From the NCBI GenBank assembly GCA_030447645.1, contig JAUJOM010000006.1:105540-162690 (forward strand): a stretch of DNA of 57,151 nt, read 5' to 3'. The notes beneath the pieces were generated by a model that was given only the letters and a program-made list of their open reading frames with translations, did not search any database and had not been told where the DNA came from. Positions 40,066 to 50,899 of the stretch are shown here, piece by piece. The stretch comes from Longimicrobiaceae bacterium (GTDB lineage Bacteria > Gemmatimonadota > Gemmatimonadetes > Longimicrobiales > Longimicrobiaceae). Position 1 is the first letter of the stretch. The number at the start of each line of letters is the position of its first letter. The translations under genes were made by a program, and so were the position numbers.

Positions 40066-40250
40066 CTACCATGCATCCCCAATCTCCACCAGCGCTTCTC
40101 CAGAGCGGAGCATCTCCAGCACCGTCGGCATGGCATCCTCCGCCTCCCGTAGATCCAGATCCCGGAATGGGAATCGCGTCAAGCGCGAACCGCATGCGGA
40201 GCCACATGGCGCCATAGCTGGCAGAGGTGGGCGTCCAGCCACAGGATCAC
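40066..40250 (-). CDS. DUF5615-type toxin-like protein, internally truncated
   Basis: GTG at 40248-40250 overlaps the stop of the DUF433 gene (GTGA). Reading across small frame errors gives ILWLDAHL, PAMAPWLRMRFALDAIPI and DLDLREAEDA, the N-terminal PIN-like part of DUF5615. It then jumps straight to PTVLEMLRSGEALVEIGDAW, the family's C-terminal end, followed by TAG at 40066-40068. About 50 central residues, including the usual TKDxDF and GNTSN segments, are missing. It is either a degraded toxin or an assembly collapse. Confidence 0.65.
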
Positions 40251-40463
40251 GCAACGACGACTGGATGATCCAGACGCGGGAGGCAAAGCGCAAGCACGCA
40301 TCGATATCTGCGCTCGAGATCCGGCAACTCGTCCAGCACCTGCTCCCGTGTCAAGCCCGAGGCAAGCAGGTCGACACGTCCGTGACGCGGATGCGCATAC
40401 ACGAACTCAGGGGCGGCCGCCGCACTGCAGCCGGTTCACAGTGATACCCTCCATCAGGTTCAT
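40247..40463 (-). CDS. DUF433 antitoxin (VapB-like); frame-broken
   Basis: From ATG 40461-40463 (or 40452-40454) the protein reads MEGITVNRLQCGGRP, then MRIRVTDV, DLLASGLTREQVLDELPDLE and ADIDACLRFASRV, with LDHPVVVA before a TGA at 40247-40249. This is the DUF433 helix-turn-helix family, the usual partner of DUF5615 proteins. Two or three base errors must be bridged. About 72 residues, normal for the family. Likely autoregulatory. Confidence 0.75.
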
Positions 40464-40612
40464 TTCTACACTCCGGTGCCTGCGGTGATTCACTTTCCAT
40501 TAAAACGTGCGAGCTCATGGAAACTGGCCCCAGGCATCTTACGAGAAGGATGATGCTCCAGGAAGAGGATAGCGGCAATGGAGTCCCTGGCAAACATCGT
40601 GTACGGCCGAGG

Positions 40613-40828
40613 CTAGTGCCGTGCTTCCTCGGCGGCTCGCTGCATTCGCTCCGCACGGGCTGCCTGGCCCGCTTCGATGGTGTGCGTTGCCGCGCCTGCT
40701 TACCCAGGTGCTCATTACCAGCCTGTGCGCGGTCGTTGTCCGCACCCAGTTCTCGAAGCCACTACGGCGGCCCTGCCTGCGTAGACGATCAGCGCCAGCA
40801 CCAGGAGCCCGATCAGCCATCGCTGCAC
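40613..40828 (-). CDS. Possible small membrane-anchored protein
   Basis: GTG at 40826-40828 with GGAG about nine bases upstream. N-terminus QRWLIGLLVLALIVYAGRAAVV is a signal anchor; across a frame change it ends IEAGQAARAERMQRAAEEAR and a TAG at 40613-40615. About 70 residues, no family recognised. It lies just downstream of the first GT4 gene. Confidence 0.35.
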
Positions 40829-40843
40829 GATCGCTTCTCCAGG

Positions 40844-42024
40844 TTAATGCGAATGCAGAACCTCGGCTGTACCGGCTGCCTGCCGAAGAAGGTCAGCCAA
40901 CTCCGACACGGGCGCTGCCAGCTCCACCGCTCCCGCACAATTCCGGCAGCTTGCTCGGCGACCCGTTCACCTCGCTCCGGCCTGGCGAGTAGCTCCGTGA
41001 GCCGGGCCGCGAAGTGATGCGGGTCCCGCTCTGCCAAAAACCCGTCTCCTCGATCACCGTTTCAGGATGCCACCCTCGCGGACGGCGAGCACCGGGCGTG
41101 CGCACGCTATCGCTTCCAGCGGCACGAAGCCGAACGGCCCGCCGCGCCGCGCAGACAACAATGCGAGCCTGATTGTAAGCCGAACCAGCTCTTCATCGAG
41201 ACTCCGGAACCGGAATTCGAGCTGCGCTCGGTTCCGAGCTGCGCTGGCTCTCCAGCCGCTGCCGTTCTGCAAGCCGGGAGCGGTCACACCACGAGTAGAG
41301 GAGGGCGCTGCTCTGCAGCCATCCCGCCGAGGGCATCCAGAAAGTCCAGGCCCTTCAGCGGGTGAAGTGCAGCTACGATCAGTACAAAGTTGCCACGGCC
41401 CACTGGCAACGGGCGCAAAGCGTGGTCCACGCCCAGGTAGTTTACTCGAACGGAACGGCCATATGCGGCTTCGATTCGGCTCGCTGAAAACCGGGAGTTT
41501 ACCGCTAGCACCGTCGCGGTACGTGCGTTCACGTGATCCAGCCGTCAAGTGTGTGGCGTATCAGAAAGCGGGTGAGCGGCGGTGCGATTCAGCGGCTCGT
41601 GCGCCGCTCGAAGCGGCTCTGGCGCAGTACACGGCCGGCGTGCGGAAGCTTACCGCAGGAGCCAGGGCGCTTGGTGAACTGGCTGGCAGCCACCAGCACG
41701 ACGTTATGCCGCCGGCGTCAATTGCGGCAGCAATCTCGGTCAGACCGGCGCACCCCGCGAGATAGTGCAGCCAGCGCAGAGCGACGGCAGGGGAGGGGCC
41801 GCGCTCCAGGGCGCTCCTCGGTCCGGCTGTGGCGTGCGAGGAAACACCTGCACATTGGAAGCATCCGCGGCGAGGAAGGAAGTGCTCCTCGGCGGTGGAC
41901 GGTACATACACCGAGACTTCGTGCCCCAACGAGACCAACCCCTTCACCTGCTCTCGCAAGGCCCGCTTTGCGCCTCCGGAGGAAGGTCATGAAAGACCGC
42001 TAACCGCAGAGACCTCGGCGTCAC
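40844..42024 (-). CDS. GT4-family glycosyltransferase A; frame-broken
   Basis: GTG at 42022-42024 gives TPRSLRLAVFHDLP, then across frames LREQVKGLVSLGHEVSVYVP (sugar-acceptor Rossmann domain), ALRWLHYLAG and ATVLAVNSRFSASRIEAAYG. The GT-B donor site follows with VRVNYLGVDH, NFVLIVAALHPLKGLDFL and the EX7E element FGFVPLEAIACARPVLAV. The end reads GFLAERDPHHFAARLTELLA, then ELADLLRQAAGTAEVLHSH before TAA. Retaining glycosyltransferase, cytosolic or membrane-associated; builds a lipid-linked or cell-surface glycan. Donor sugar unknown. Confidence 0.75.
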
Positions 42025-42063
42025 GCTGTTGACGCGGCCTGGGTGGCTCGCGTCGCGATAGCA

Positions 42064-43193
42064 CTACAGCTGCAAGACGAGCGTCAATTCAGCGGTGCGT
42101 TGCCAGGTGAACTGACTCGCGCGCGCTCTGCCCGCACGGAGAGCTGCGCGCCCAGGCTCCGTATCCGTGAGCAAATGCTCCAGGCCGAAGCGGATGGAAT
42201 CCACGGAAGTCGGATCGACGAGGACGGCGGCCTCACCTGCCACTTCCGGGTATGGACGAGATATTCGAGGTCAGCACCGGCGCACCGGCAACCATGGCCT
42301 CCAGGATCGGCAATCCGAACCCTCGTACAGCGAAGGAAAGGCGAACACCGCTGCACCACTGTAGAGCGCCTGCAGATCGCCCGGCGACACGAAGCCGAGT
42401 GCATGGACTGTGCCGCAGCCGAGGAGCGGGAAAGGGCGTCGCGAACGGCTGCGTCCTTCCATCCTCGCCCGCCAGCGAACACCAGTTGAACGTCGCGAAG
42501 GGACTCGGCAGCGACTCAAAGGCCTCGATCAGCCGCCGATGATTCTTCCGCGGCCCAGCGTGCCTACGGAGAACACATAACGATCGTCTGCTAACCCGTG
42601 CTGCGCCAACGCATGCGCCCGCAGTAGCGCCCACATCTAATTGCGGGATGGCAGATGCGTTATGCGCAAGGTGGATGCAGTCAATTCGTTCCGACGCTTT
42701 GGAGCAAATCGAAGCAGGTCCCTGACGCGTAGCCTCGGAAATCGCGATCACCTGATCGGCATGGTGAGTAATCCACCTAAACGCCGACGGTGAAGCCAGC
42801 GGTTCCAGCGGATGTGAACCTGAGGGAATAGCTCCGTGGTAACGTCGTACACTGTCGCGACGTATGGGCGAAGTCGGGCGAAAGTGGGAAAATTCCCCAA
42901 CGTGAAATACGTCCAGTGTGGATAGTATGTCGCGAAGACCGGGCTGCACGGGGAGCCACCATCCGCCATCGGGCGACCAACGCCACGGTGCCGGCCTCTT
43001 GGACAATGCGCCCGCCGAGACTGCTCAGCTCCTCCAGCAGCAAGACAGCGGCGGGCGAGCCACGTGCCCCAAGCAAAGGAGCATCGTGGGACCGTCAGCA
43101 TGGCGGAGCAGCGTGGCGCGTGAGATTGTAAAGGTAAACGGCCGTGCGCTCGTGATTATGTCGCAGAGCGGAGATAATGCCCACGCGAGACAT
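42064..43193 (-). CDS. GT4-family glycosyltransferase B; frame-broken
   Basis: ATG at 43191-43193 with GGAG upstream gives SRVGIISALRHNHERTAVYL with YNLTRHAAP. Then VFHVGNFPTFARLRPYVATV with YDVTTELFPQ, the ITHHADQVIAISEATR motif, HNASAIPQLDVG, GFVSPGDLQALYSGAAVFAF, and the donor site EGFGLPILEAMVAGAPVLTS with NISSIPE. Ends TAELTLVLQL before TAG at 42064-42066. Typical mannosyl- or glucosyltransferase of group 1; donor unknown. Confidence 0.75.
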
Positions 43194-43239
43194 CCGTCTC
43201 GTAAACTCCTTCGGGCAGTACTTCCCGTTCGCAGAGCTT

Positions 43240-44300
43240 TCAATCTGGCGATCGCCCCCTCGCCGACAGCGCGGCAGACATCGAGCACACGCTCGCCGTT
43301 CGCTCCCAGGAAAACTTCTTGCTTAGCAACAGTCCACGCTCCTGCAGTTCCGCCCGCTGTTCAGGACTGCTGAGGAGGCGGGCCATGGTAGCGGCAATCT
43401 CTTCCGCTGATGTGGGGTCAACGTAGCGCCCGCGTCTCCTGCGACCTCAGGCAACGACGAGCGGCGCGAGGTGATGACCGGAGCACCCGAGCGCATCGCC
43501 TCCAGAACCGGGAGACCAAAACCTTCGTATAAACTCGTGGAAAAACCAGCGCTTGCGAGGCCGCGTACAGGTAGGGGCTCCTCGTCTGCGACGAAGCCTA
43601 GCCACTCGACACGGTCCCGGATGGCACTCCCGGTCCGCCTCCTGCCGGGCGTTGCGCACCCGGTCGCATGGTCCGGCAATGACAAGCTCTACGTCGCCAG
43701 GCAGCTGTTCGAGTGTGGCGAGCAGCATCCGCACGTTTTTGCGATGATCGAATGCGCCGGCGTAGAAGAAGAATGGCTGATTAAAGATGTTCGCTCCGCG
43801 ACCTGCATGCGAGCCTCCTCAGATGGAACTGGATGGAAACGATGCGGGTCCACGGTGAGGGGAGCAACGCTGATCAAGCGGATCAATTCAAGCAGCCGCA
43901 CGGCGTCGCGTTTTGTCGCCTCCGAGATCGATATGACGTGATCCGCTCGCCGAACCCGCCTAAGCCGCGTATGCCGCGTGTGCTAGCGGGTTCGCCACGC
44001 GAATGCAGTGTCTCGGGTAGATCAGCGATAAAGGTCGTAAAGGGCACCGCGACCGTCGAAAAGCCGGTGAGAGGGCGACCGCCTGCGGATCAGTGGCGAG
44101 GAACACGTTTGCGCCAGAAGATTTCACGTCGTACGCCAGAAAGACTGCTGTCTCTAACCTCTTTGTTCTGCAAGGAGCAGTCTCTCTCAACCCAGCCCAC
44201 TTAGCGGTCCACCGCTGGCGGGTAGCGACAACCGCGCCCGCAAGCAACCGCTCGCTGCCGATCATGCGACGGCCGAGGAACGAGATGCGTAGTGCCGGGT
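43240..44300 (-). CDS. GT4-family glycosyltransferase C; frame-broken
   Basis: The N-terminus reads [20 protein letters not shown], with no clear ATG (start approximate). Then [86 protein letters not shown], and the donor site [20 protein letters not shown] with [17 protein letters not shown]. The C-terminus ([10 protein letters not shown]) ends near 43240 or slightly later in another frame. Its end runs into the start of glycosyltransferase B, so the two are probably coupled. Confidence 0.75.
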
Positions 44301-44597
44301 GATGCTAGCATGCGCTTGGTGTGCCGGTTAAGATGACTTGTGCACGCGCCGATGCCGCGGATCCGGTGAGTGTTCTCCGTTGGTCCAGCATCGATGCACA
44401 GGCAAAACGACACCTGCCGCGTCACCGCGCTTCAATTACTTTCCAACCCGCTTTTCAAGGCCGAGGGTCGAGCGAAGTCGCGCGGTGGTGCCGATAGTGT
44501 TGCGGACGAAACGCCAAAATCTTTCAATCCCTTTTCTCCGTAGGACGCGCGGCGAAGTAAACTATTATCCCGAAACTGGCAATTTCATTCTCTCTCC
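44301..44597. other. Gap between glycosyltransferase C and a methyltransferase
   Basis: About 300 bases. On - one frame reads RKGIERFWRFVRNTIGTTAR with LRSTLGLEKRVG, which resembles the basic amphipathic start of a glycan-modifying enzyme, but it is not connected to a recognisable domain. It may be the N-terminus of glycosyltransferase C or a remnant of another gene. Confidence 0.3.
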
Positions 44598-45367
44598 TCA
44601 GGGCCGTGCAATCTCAAGGTTAACCCAGGACGTTCGCTCCAGATGGATGCAGGCAACCGCAGTCGCAGTTGCGATCCCGCCGACTCCGGAATCCCTGCCG
44701 AAACTGGTACTCCGCATCCCGACACGCCGTGTCGTTGTCGCGTTGCCATCCCTCTGGACCGTAAACGATAGTAAGTGGCCTCCGCACAATTCCGGCGAAG
44801 ATCTCGATAGCTCGTCGTAGTCGGTCCGCATCGAACTGCTGGAGCCATCCGAGATTCTGGTATCGTCCAAATGGCACAGAAAATAGAAGGCGGCCACCAG
44901 GTCTCATATCGACTGAATTCGCGGATCACGTCGAGAAAATGCGTCCGTCTCCGCCTCGCGGTAAGCCGTATCCGAAGTATAAAACCGGGTGTTGTCCAGT
45001 CTACATGTTCAAGCGTGGATAAGCACACAATCGTGTCGAACACCTCATCGCGGAAGATCGTCCGTCGAGATCTCCGTATACGTAGAATAGTTCGATCTCT
45101 CAAGGGTTCCTTCCGGCGCGAGCGTCTGAACGACAACGAGTTTGTTGCTGATCACTGGGAGCTGAGCAAATCCACTCGTAATTGAGGTTGAGCCGGCATC
45201 GAGAAGGGTTGCGCGACCCGGAGGAATTCGCACGAGCGCCCAGGGGTACTCAACGATGCGTTCGTCGCCCAACCCATAGCCTGTGGAAGCTCGGCATATC
45301 GAAATTGCTCCAGCAGGTCGGGATCTGCGGTTACACGAGAAAGCTCGATCCCCTTTGTACTGCCCAT
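44598..45367 (-). CDS. Class I SAM methyltransferase of the glycan cluster; frame-broken
   Basis: ATG at 45365-45367. N-terminus DLLEQFRYAELPQAMGWATN, then motif I TLLDAGSTSITSGFAQLP, DEVFDTIVCLSTLEHVGLDN, REFSRYMRPGGRLLFSVPFG, QQFDADRLRRAIEIFAG and IHLERTSWVNLEIARP before the TGA at 44598-44600. It is related to methyltransferases that act on nucleotide sugars or glycan chains; substrate unknown. Confidence 0.7.
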
Positions 45368-45486
45368 AGCCCAGGGATCGGAATCCGGCCTCGACGCACG
45401 AAGCGCCGGGCAAGCTATCGGTCACACGGACCAAATCGCAATGGCTCGCCGCCGTATGAACCGGATCAGTCAGTCGTGTGGATATC

Positions 45487-46884
45487 ATGGTGAGCGTGAC
45501 AGGGGGTGGCGGGATGCACACGACGTAAAATGACACGGAGGAAGCAGATTCCGCCCCGAAGCTCCACTTTCGGCAATACCGCGAACCGAAGCATGAGTAC
45601 GGCCAGTGCGACGAGCCCAACCACAAATGGGAGCCAGCCACCCGAAACGTGGACACCGCAGCGGCCATCATGGGTGTCCTGAACAGCCAAATTTCAGAGG
45701 ACCCGGATGTTGGTCTGTGTGGAAAACGTACACCAGCCTTGGAGGGGCTGTGTTGACAGCTTCCGTGAATACTGTGGCGACCACGGCTTCGAGTGCTCCG
45801 TGCAGCGGAATGAGCAGCAATGTTGAGGACATTTACCCCAAGATTCACAGTCGCAATCACGGTCGGCGCGCACGCGTCCCATGCCAATTAGGACGTCAAC
45901 CGTCTGCTGGTTGGCAAATACGAAGCACACCGACTAAATAAGGAAGGCGAGCAGCAATCCTGCCTGGCGGTAATGAGGAAACAGCGCGAATGATCGGTGG
46001 GCCAGGAAATACTGTTGCCGATAATCGCCCCCATAATGACGGCTCCCATAAAGCACGGAAAGCAGTTGCTGAGCCTCTGTCCGCGAAGTCTTGAAGAAGC
46101 ACGAAGCGCGGGAATGTGGATGCCGATATGGCTGTTCCGGCGAGAAGGAAGGCTTCAGAGAAGCGAAATGCAAGTGCGTACTGACCGACTACCTCTCTGC
46201 CGATCAGGGCGTCGAGCATGAAGACATCGATGCGGAAGTACAGCATAACTACGAAGCCGCAAGGATGCCTAGTGAAATTGCTTCGGAGCGATGCGGCCGG
46301 ATCGCGGCGAATGACGATTTGAGCGTCAGGTAATAGCGCGAGGTGAATATCGTGCAGCCGCCTAGAACGGCCGTTTCCTGCACCACGTAGGCCCATAGGA
46401 ACCCAGCCATGGCCCTGCGCAGATTCCCATGCAACGAGACCGAGGTAAAGCACGCTTGCTACCAAATGAACTCGGAAAAGATGCCGCATCTGGAGCGCAG
46501 CTCTGGAAGGGTGCAATTAGAGCTGCGTGACCCAGTGAATAGGACGATGCCGCCGATTACGAAGGTCGCGTTTGGTGCCAGCTGAGGCGCGAGGTGAGCA
46601 GAATTCGGAAAAGCCGAGCGTAGCCCCTGCCAACCGAAGGGCCAGCCCTCCCGTAATGATCGGCGGCCAGTCCTCCGGATCACTCGCCGACAGGCGTCGC
46701 ACCGTCGCGGGTCCAAGCCCCATTTCCGCTAGCTGCCGGACGTCTCCGACGGTCGCTATTACCAGGCGCGAAGGTCCCGAGTCCAGACGGGCCAAGGGCA
46801 CGGGAAAGCAAGAGAAATGCGGTGAAAGCGCCATCACCCGGACGTAACGCTCGAGGAAAACACGGCCAGCGAATTAGCGGCCAT
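45487..46884 (-). CDS. Wzx-like polysaccharide flippase; heavily frame-broken
   Basis: ATG at 46882-46884 gives AANSLAVFSSSVTSG, then DGAFTAFLLLSRALGPSGLG across a frame. Many hydrophobic segments follow. The best-preserved part is MLYFRIDVFMLDALIGREVV with GQYALAFRFSEAFLLAGTAI and SASTFPRF, typical of MATE-like oligosaccharide flippases (RfbX/Wzx). The C-terminal helices (LPFVVGLVALAVLMLRFAVL) run to about 45490. It moves lipid-linked glycans across the inner membrane. Starts eight bases after the GT2 gene upstream. Confidence 0.65.
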
Positions 46885-46892
46885 GTTCAAGA

Positions 46893-47790
46893 TCAGTGTG
46901 GGGGCACCCGGCGGGCGATGCGGGAACCGTGGACATCATCGAAGCGATCACGCTCGCGGTCGGGGTACCGCCGCCCGCCTGGAATCCTGCCCAGCGGGTG
47001 AGCTCATACGCCAGCAGCTGCGGCAGCCGATGTGTGTGTCCCTGCTGCACAAAGTACTGGATTTCGGTGGCGAGGAAGCGTACCGACTCCGGCAATGTCG
47101 CCCCCTGCGAGCCGACCATGCGAAGCGCCTGACCCCACCAACGCCGTGACGGAAGAGACCGTTAAGCGAGTACCGGTGTGCGTGCAGCGCTTCTGCCCGG
47201 GCTCGTATGCCACGGAGCAGCCGGCTGCAGCACCTTGGTGCGCAAACCTGGTCTTCACTAACGGGCACGGCATCGACGAAGGAACTTGGAGCGCGATCTC
47301 CCGGCGAACTGCACTAAACGCATTGGAAAACAGCACGCGCCCTGGGCGGGGTGATGTTCTCCGGCTGCGGATCGAAGCGTAGCGGGGTAGAAGTTTAAAG
47401 ATACAAAGAACATCTCCATGGTGGTTGCATCCCTCGGCACCTGCCGACCGTAGACGCCTGCAACCGTGGAGTCGGAAAGTGCCTCCGCCGAATCGGCCAG
47501 TCAGGGGTGCAGGAGTATGTCTTGAGTAAGGAAGCAGATGATCTCACCCGTGGTCATCCGCACGCCCAAGTTGTGTGGGTGCGGCCGTGGCCAAATTCCG
47601 CCGGGTTGATGGAGTGCACGCGCGGTCTGCTCGCTCCGCGTGCTCCGCTGTTCCGTCTGAGTCGAGTCGATCACCAGCACATCCAGCGCGAAGCGCCTGC
47701 GGAGCAGTGCCAGGTGGCGGCAAAGGGCACAAATGCGGCTCCCCGTTCCGCGGGAATCACCACCGAGATGCTGCGGACAGACGCCGTCAT
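46893..47790 (-). CDS. GT2-family glycosyltransferase A; frame-broken
   Basis: ATG at 47788-47790: TASVRSISVVIPA, the GT-A start. Across frames: LALLRRRFALDVLVIDS, GTAEHAERAD, RVHSINPAEFGHGRTHNLG, GEIICFLTQDILLHP, VAGVYGRQVPRDATT, FYPATLRFDPQPENITPP and VLFSNAFSAVRREIALQVPF. Then PVSEDQVWAHQVLQRGYSVA and YEPRAEALHAHRYSLNGLFR, ending RRVPPH at a TGA (46893-46895). It resembles rhamnosyltransferase-like GT2 enzymes. Its ATG overlaps the stop of the next gene upstream (ATGA). Confidence 0.75.
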
Positions 47791-48927
47791 GGCTGAGAAC
47801 CTGATCCTCGCAGAAGGCTGAGGAAGAAGGAGGCGAAGATGATCTCCGCTCCCAGTACCATCAGCGTGAGCGAGTACTGCCGGTCGCACCGCGAATAGAC
47901 GCCTTGACCGGCAGCGAGCCAGCTCGCCAGGATCCATACGTTAACGGCGACACCGACTCGGAACAGGAGCCCTCCGAGCCCGATGCCCGCTCCAGCGTGT
48001 GGTGAAAGCGCGATCCATCTATCGAAGAGCCGGTGAACCAGTGCGTATGTCTGGGAGACAGATTCCCAGCAGCTGTTGCAGGCCCAGAATAGCCGGGGCG
48101 CTCCCGACGAACATGAAGTGGAAGTCGAGATTGAACCCGCCGATCCGCAACGGCCCGGGGAGGAGCACAAGCTCCAGGGCGAGTCCCAGAGCCAAGTATG
48201 GCACCTGGCACCAGGTAAAGCCCCGTGGGGCTGAGCACCAGGAGCTGGCGTGCCACACGCCAACCGCTCACCGCGTCCCGACGCGCGGGCAGCCGCTCCG
48301 GCGCGGGTGAAACCGACGGGAACCTCCACTACGTCGAGACCAGCCCGTGCTGCCTCGATCAGCATCTCGCTGGCGAACTCCATTCCTGTCGAACCGAGGC
48401 GGAGTTGCTGAAGGCCGTCGCGCGTGAACGAGCGTATGCCGCAACGAACGTCGGAAGCCTGGTAGCCGGAAGCGAGAGCTGCATCAGGTACGTTTGGATC
48501 GGTTCCAGCATGCCGATGACGCCGCCGCATTGCACCCGGCAAAATTTCACCGTTGCGCCGGGTTCGGAGTACCATGTCATACCCGGCGCGCAACGGCTCC
48601 ACAAAGCGGTGGAGGAGGGACAGGTCATACGCCGTCGCCATCCACCAGCACGTGCAACTCGCCGCGCGCGGCATTCAACCCGGCGATGCAGCGCGCCAGT
48701 CAGCGGATCGGCTGTGTGATCACGACGGCCCCCGCCTCCGCCGCTCTTTGTGCAGAGTCGTCCTCGGATTGATTGTCGCACACGATCACTTCGCCCGTGT
48801 AGCCGCAACGCTCCAGTGCGGCGAGGCATCCCGAACACAGCCACCCGACAGTCGCCGCCTCATTGCGGCGGGGATCACGACTGACACCTCGGCAGACTGC
48901 CTGCCGCCACACGCGGCGCCGATTCAT
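47787..48927 (-). CDS. DPM-like GT2 glycosyltransferase with C-terminal membrane segments; frame-broken
   Basis: ATG at 48925-48927. Across frames: EVSVVIPA, NEAATVG, LAALERCGYTGEVIVCDNQS, DDSAQRAAEAGAVVITQPIR, then the donor DGD region, HRFVEPLRAGYDMVLGTRRN, DVRCGIRSFTRDGLQQLRLG, TGMEFASEMLIEAARAGLDV and VEVPVGFTRAG. The last third is hydrophobic (FRVGVAVNVWILASWLAAGQ; LTLMVLGAEIIFASFFLSLL) and gives two to four helices. Likely transfers sugar to a polyprenyl phosphate. Start and stop both form ATGA overlaps with neighbours. Confidence 0.75.
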
Positions 48928-50460
48928 GCGGCAGCGTTAGCATCACTCAGTGCCGCGGTCATGCGCGCTCGGGGCTTTGCGCTCTTCCACCACCGAAGCA
49001 TGATGGCTCTGGCGCAAATCGCGATGAGCGAAAGATATATGGTCGCGGGGACCATCGCTCGCCAACACACGCGGCAACGACGTGTGGAGGAGCCAGGTGA
49101 AATCGGCCGGAGCTTGCAGGTAGGTTGCAGCGACTGCGGCGGCGTATCCCAGCAGGATCGCCCAGACGGCTGCCAGCGCCAGGCTCCTCCGGTACATCAT
49201 CCAGCGCTCCATAAACGGCCAAGTGCTGCCGTTCACGGCATCCACGAGCTGACGCCCCACGGCATCGAGGAAGAACGGTATCCGGATGAGTACAGTGCCG
49301 GTTGGGTTTTTTCGGCGGACGACTCAACTCCCGAATGATCTGGTAAAGAAGAACCAGGGAGTCGCCAGCAGGGGAATCATCAGCGGCAGAGCTGAAGCGC
49401 GCGCCGGCCTGCCGGAAGCACAGCGCGCCCACCACGGCGGCGACGCCGCGAGCGCGATGCCCTCATTCTTACTTAGTGCTCCAAGCGTAAGAAACACTCC
49501 CACGGGAAACTGCTCCCTGCCGCCCCGCAACGAATGCCCGCTCCAGTTCCACGATCGTCCCCAGCAGCGCGAGAGCGATAACGATGTTTGGCGGTCCCTC
49601 CGGTCACGCAGTGTCCCAGCGGCCAAAACGCCGCTACGCCCAGGTTCCCGCGGCAGCGGCCTGCTCGTCAACCCTGCGCTGCAGGGCTCCCCAGGTAAAA
49701 CCGCAAGCAGGATCAGCTAAACCGCCCCGGCAACGAGCGCAAGCGAACCGGCTGCTCGACCGCGTGGCGAAAGATCCGTACCAGTCCACCAGCGGTACCG
49801 CGAGCGGGTAGTCGGGCGTGGGAAATTTCTGTGGGTCCAGGAGCCACCGGGGCAGGGAACCTCTCAGAAAGAGCACGTGCGCCTTGAACGCCCATGAAGC
49901 GGCCGTCGGACCAGAGTCGATCCGCGTTGCCGCCGCGGCGAGTACGAGCAACAAGCCGAATGCCAACAGGGTATTGCACCGGCGACGCGGTCCTGCGGCA
50001 GTCGGATCGAGATCCTGGGCGTTGGTGCCTGCCTGCGGAACTGAATGGCGAGCACGGCAGCGAGGGCGCAGTAGAACAGCGAGAGTCGCCATCCGGCGAT
50101 GCAGATCGCCGTACCAAGGATCGCCAGTACAGCCACGCCTGTTACGGCGTAAGTAGCCAGACCAGCATCGTCGTGCTCGCGATGCCGAGAACGCCGAGGC
50201 TCAAGATTCCAAGCAGCAGAAGCATCGTGAATCCCGCCAGCACGCTGCGGTCACATGCAAAACGCCAAGTCCGCTTGGAATCGGGTTGGCTCACATCTCC
50301 GCAACCGGGGTCATCCCGCTCGCGTCTGCGTACGGCAGCGACACCATCCGCTGCGAGTCCAGCGTCGAAACCGAGTACCAGCCCAGCGGGCCGGTCAGGC
50401 TGTGGATCGTTCAGCGACACCGATTCCGCACCAGAGTACAACCAGCGCAGTCCGTAGCCC
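48924..50460 (-). CDS. Polytopic membrane glycosyltransferase-like protein; heavily frame-broken
   Basis: Reading across frames gives repeated hydrophobic helices (GFTMLLLLGILSLGVLGIAS; VTGVAVLAILGTAICIAGWR; AFGLLLVLAAAATRI). Between them is a loop FKAHVLFLRGSLPRW with PTPDYPLAVPLVDWY, an arrangement seen in GT-C membrane transferases that use polyprenyl-phosphate sugars. Later GVFLTLGALSKNEGIALA and RSLALAAVWAILLGYAAAVA. The C-terminus (RVLAMVPATIYLSLIAIC, then RWWKSAKPRARMTAALSDAN) ends in TGA overlapping the next ATG. The start is not located. Confidence 0.6.
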
Positions 50461-50529
50461 TCGCTCAGTCGGGGAAGTGCCCAACGGCCCAGCTAAGTAG
50501 ACCAGAAGTGCCGCCGAGCGCTCGGGGAG

Positions 50530-50640
50530 GCCCCACCCCGCCTCTGCCGCGGGGCTCGAGAACTTGCCCCCTCGAATCCCCCGATCTGGGGGTGGGGTTG
50601 TTGTGCTCCCCCCAGCATTGGGGGCCGGGGGCCCGCCGGA
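50530..50640. repeat. G/C-run-rich intergenic element, possible dispersed repeat
   Basis: The plus strand has alternating C-runs and G-runs: CCCCCGATCTGGGGGTGGGG, then TCCCCCCAGCATTGGGGGC, then CGGGGGCCCGCCGG. CCCCCAGCATTGGGGG-like arms form a near-palindrome, and four close G-runs could fold as a quadruplex. No convincing coding frame crosses it. It resembles a non-coding repeat more than a gene. The surrounding 50461-50900 stretch holds nothing else recognisable. Confidence 0.4.
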
Positions 50641-50899
50641 AGCACGCGGCAAAAGTAACAGAACTTTGACCACTTACGTAGCATCAAAGTCAGGGCGAAG
50701 CACTGCCGCTGGCGGAGTACCACGGGCATCGATTCTCTGAACCATGAATGCACCTGGCCGCGGCCGAGCAGCAAGCCCACATCGGCGGCAGCCGGGTGTC
50801 AGGAGTGAAATTGTGCCGATCCCCGGTCCGCCTGCGAAGGCGGCCCCGTAATCGCACGCCTCCGTACGTGGGAAGCTCCGTCGAACCGCGAACGGCAGG

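Noticed and set aside
39190..40152. A 320-residue + strand open frame across the methyltransferase
   Set aside because: The - strand reads a clear SAM methyltransferase here; the + frame has no motif.
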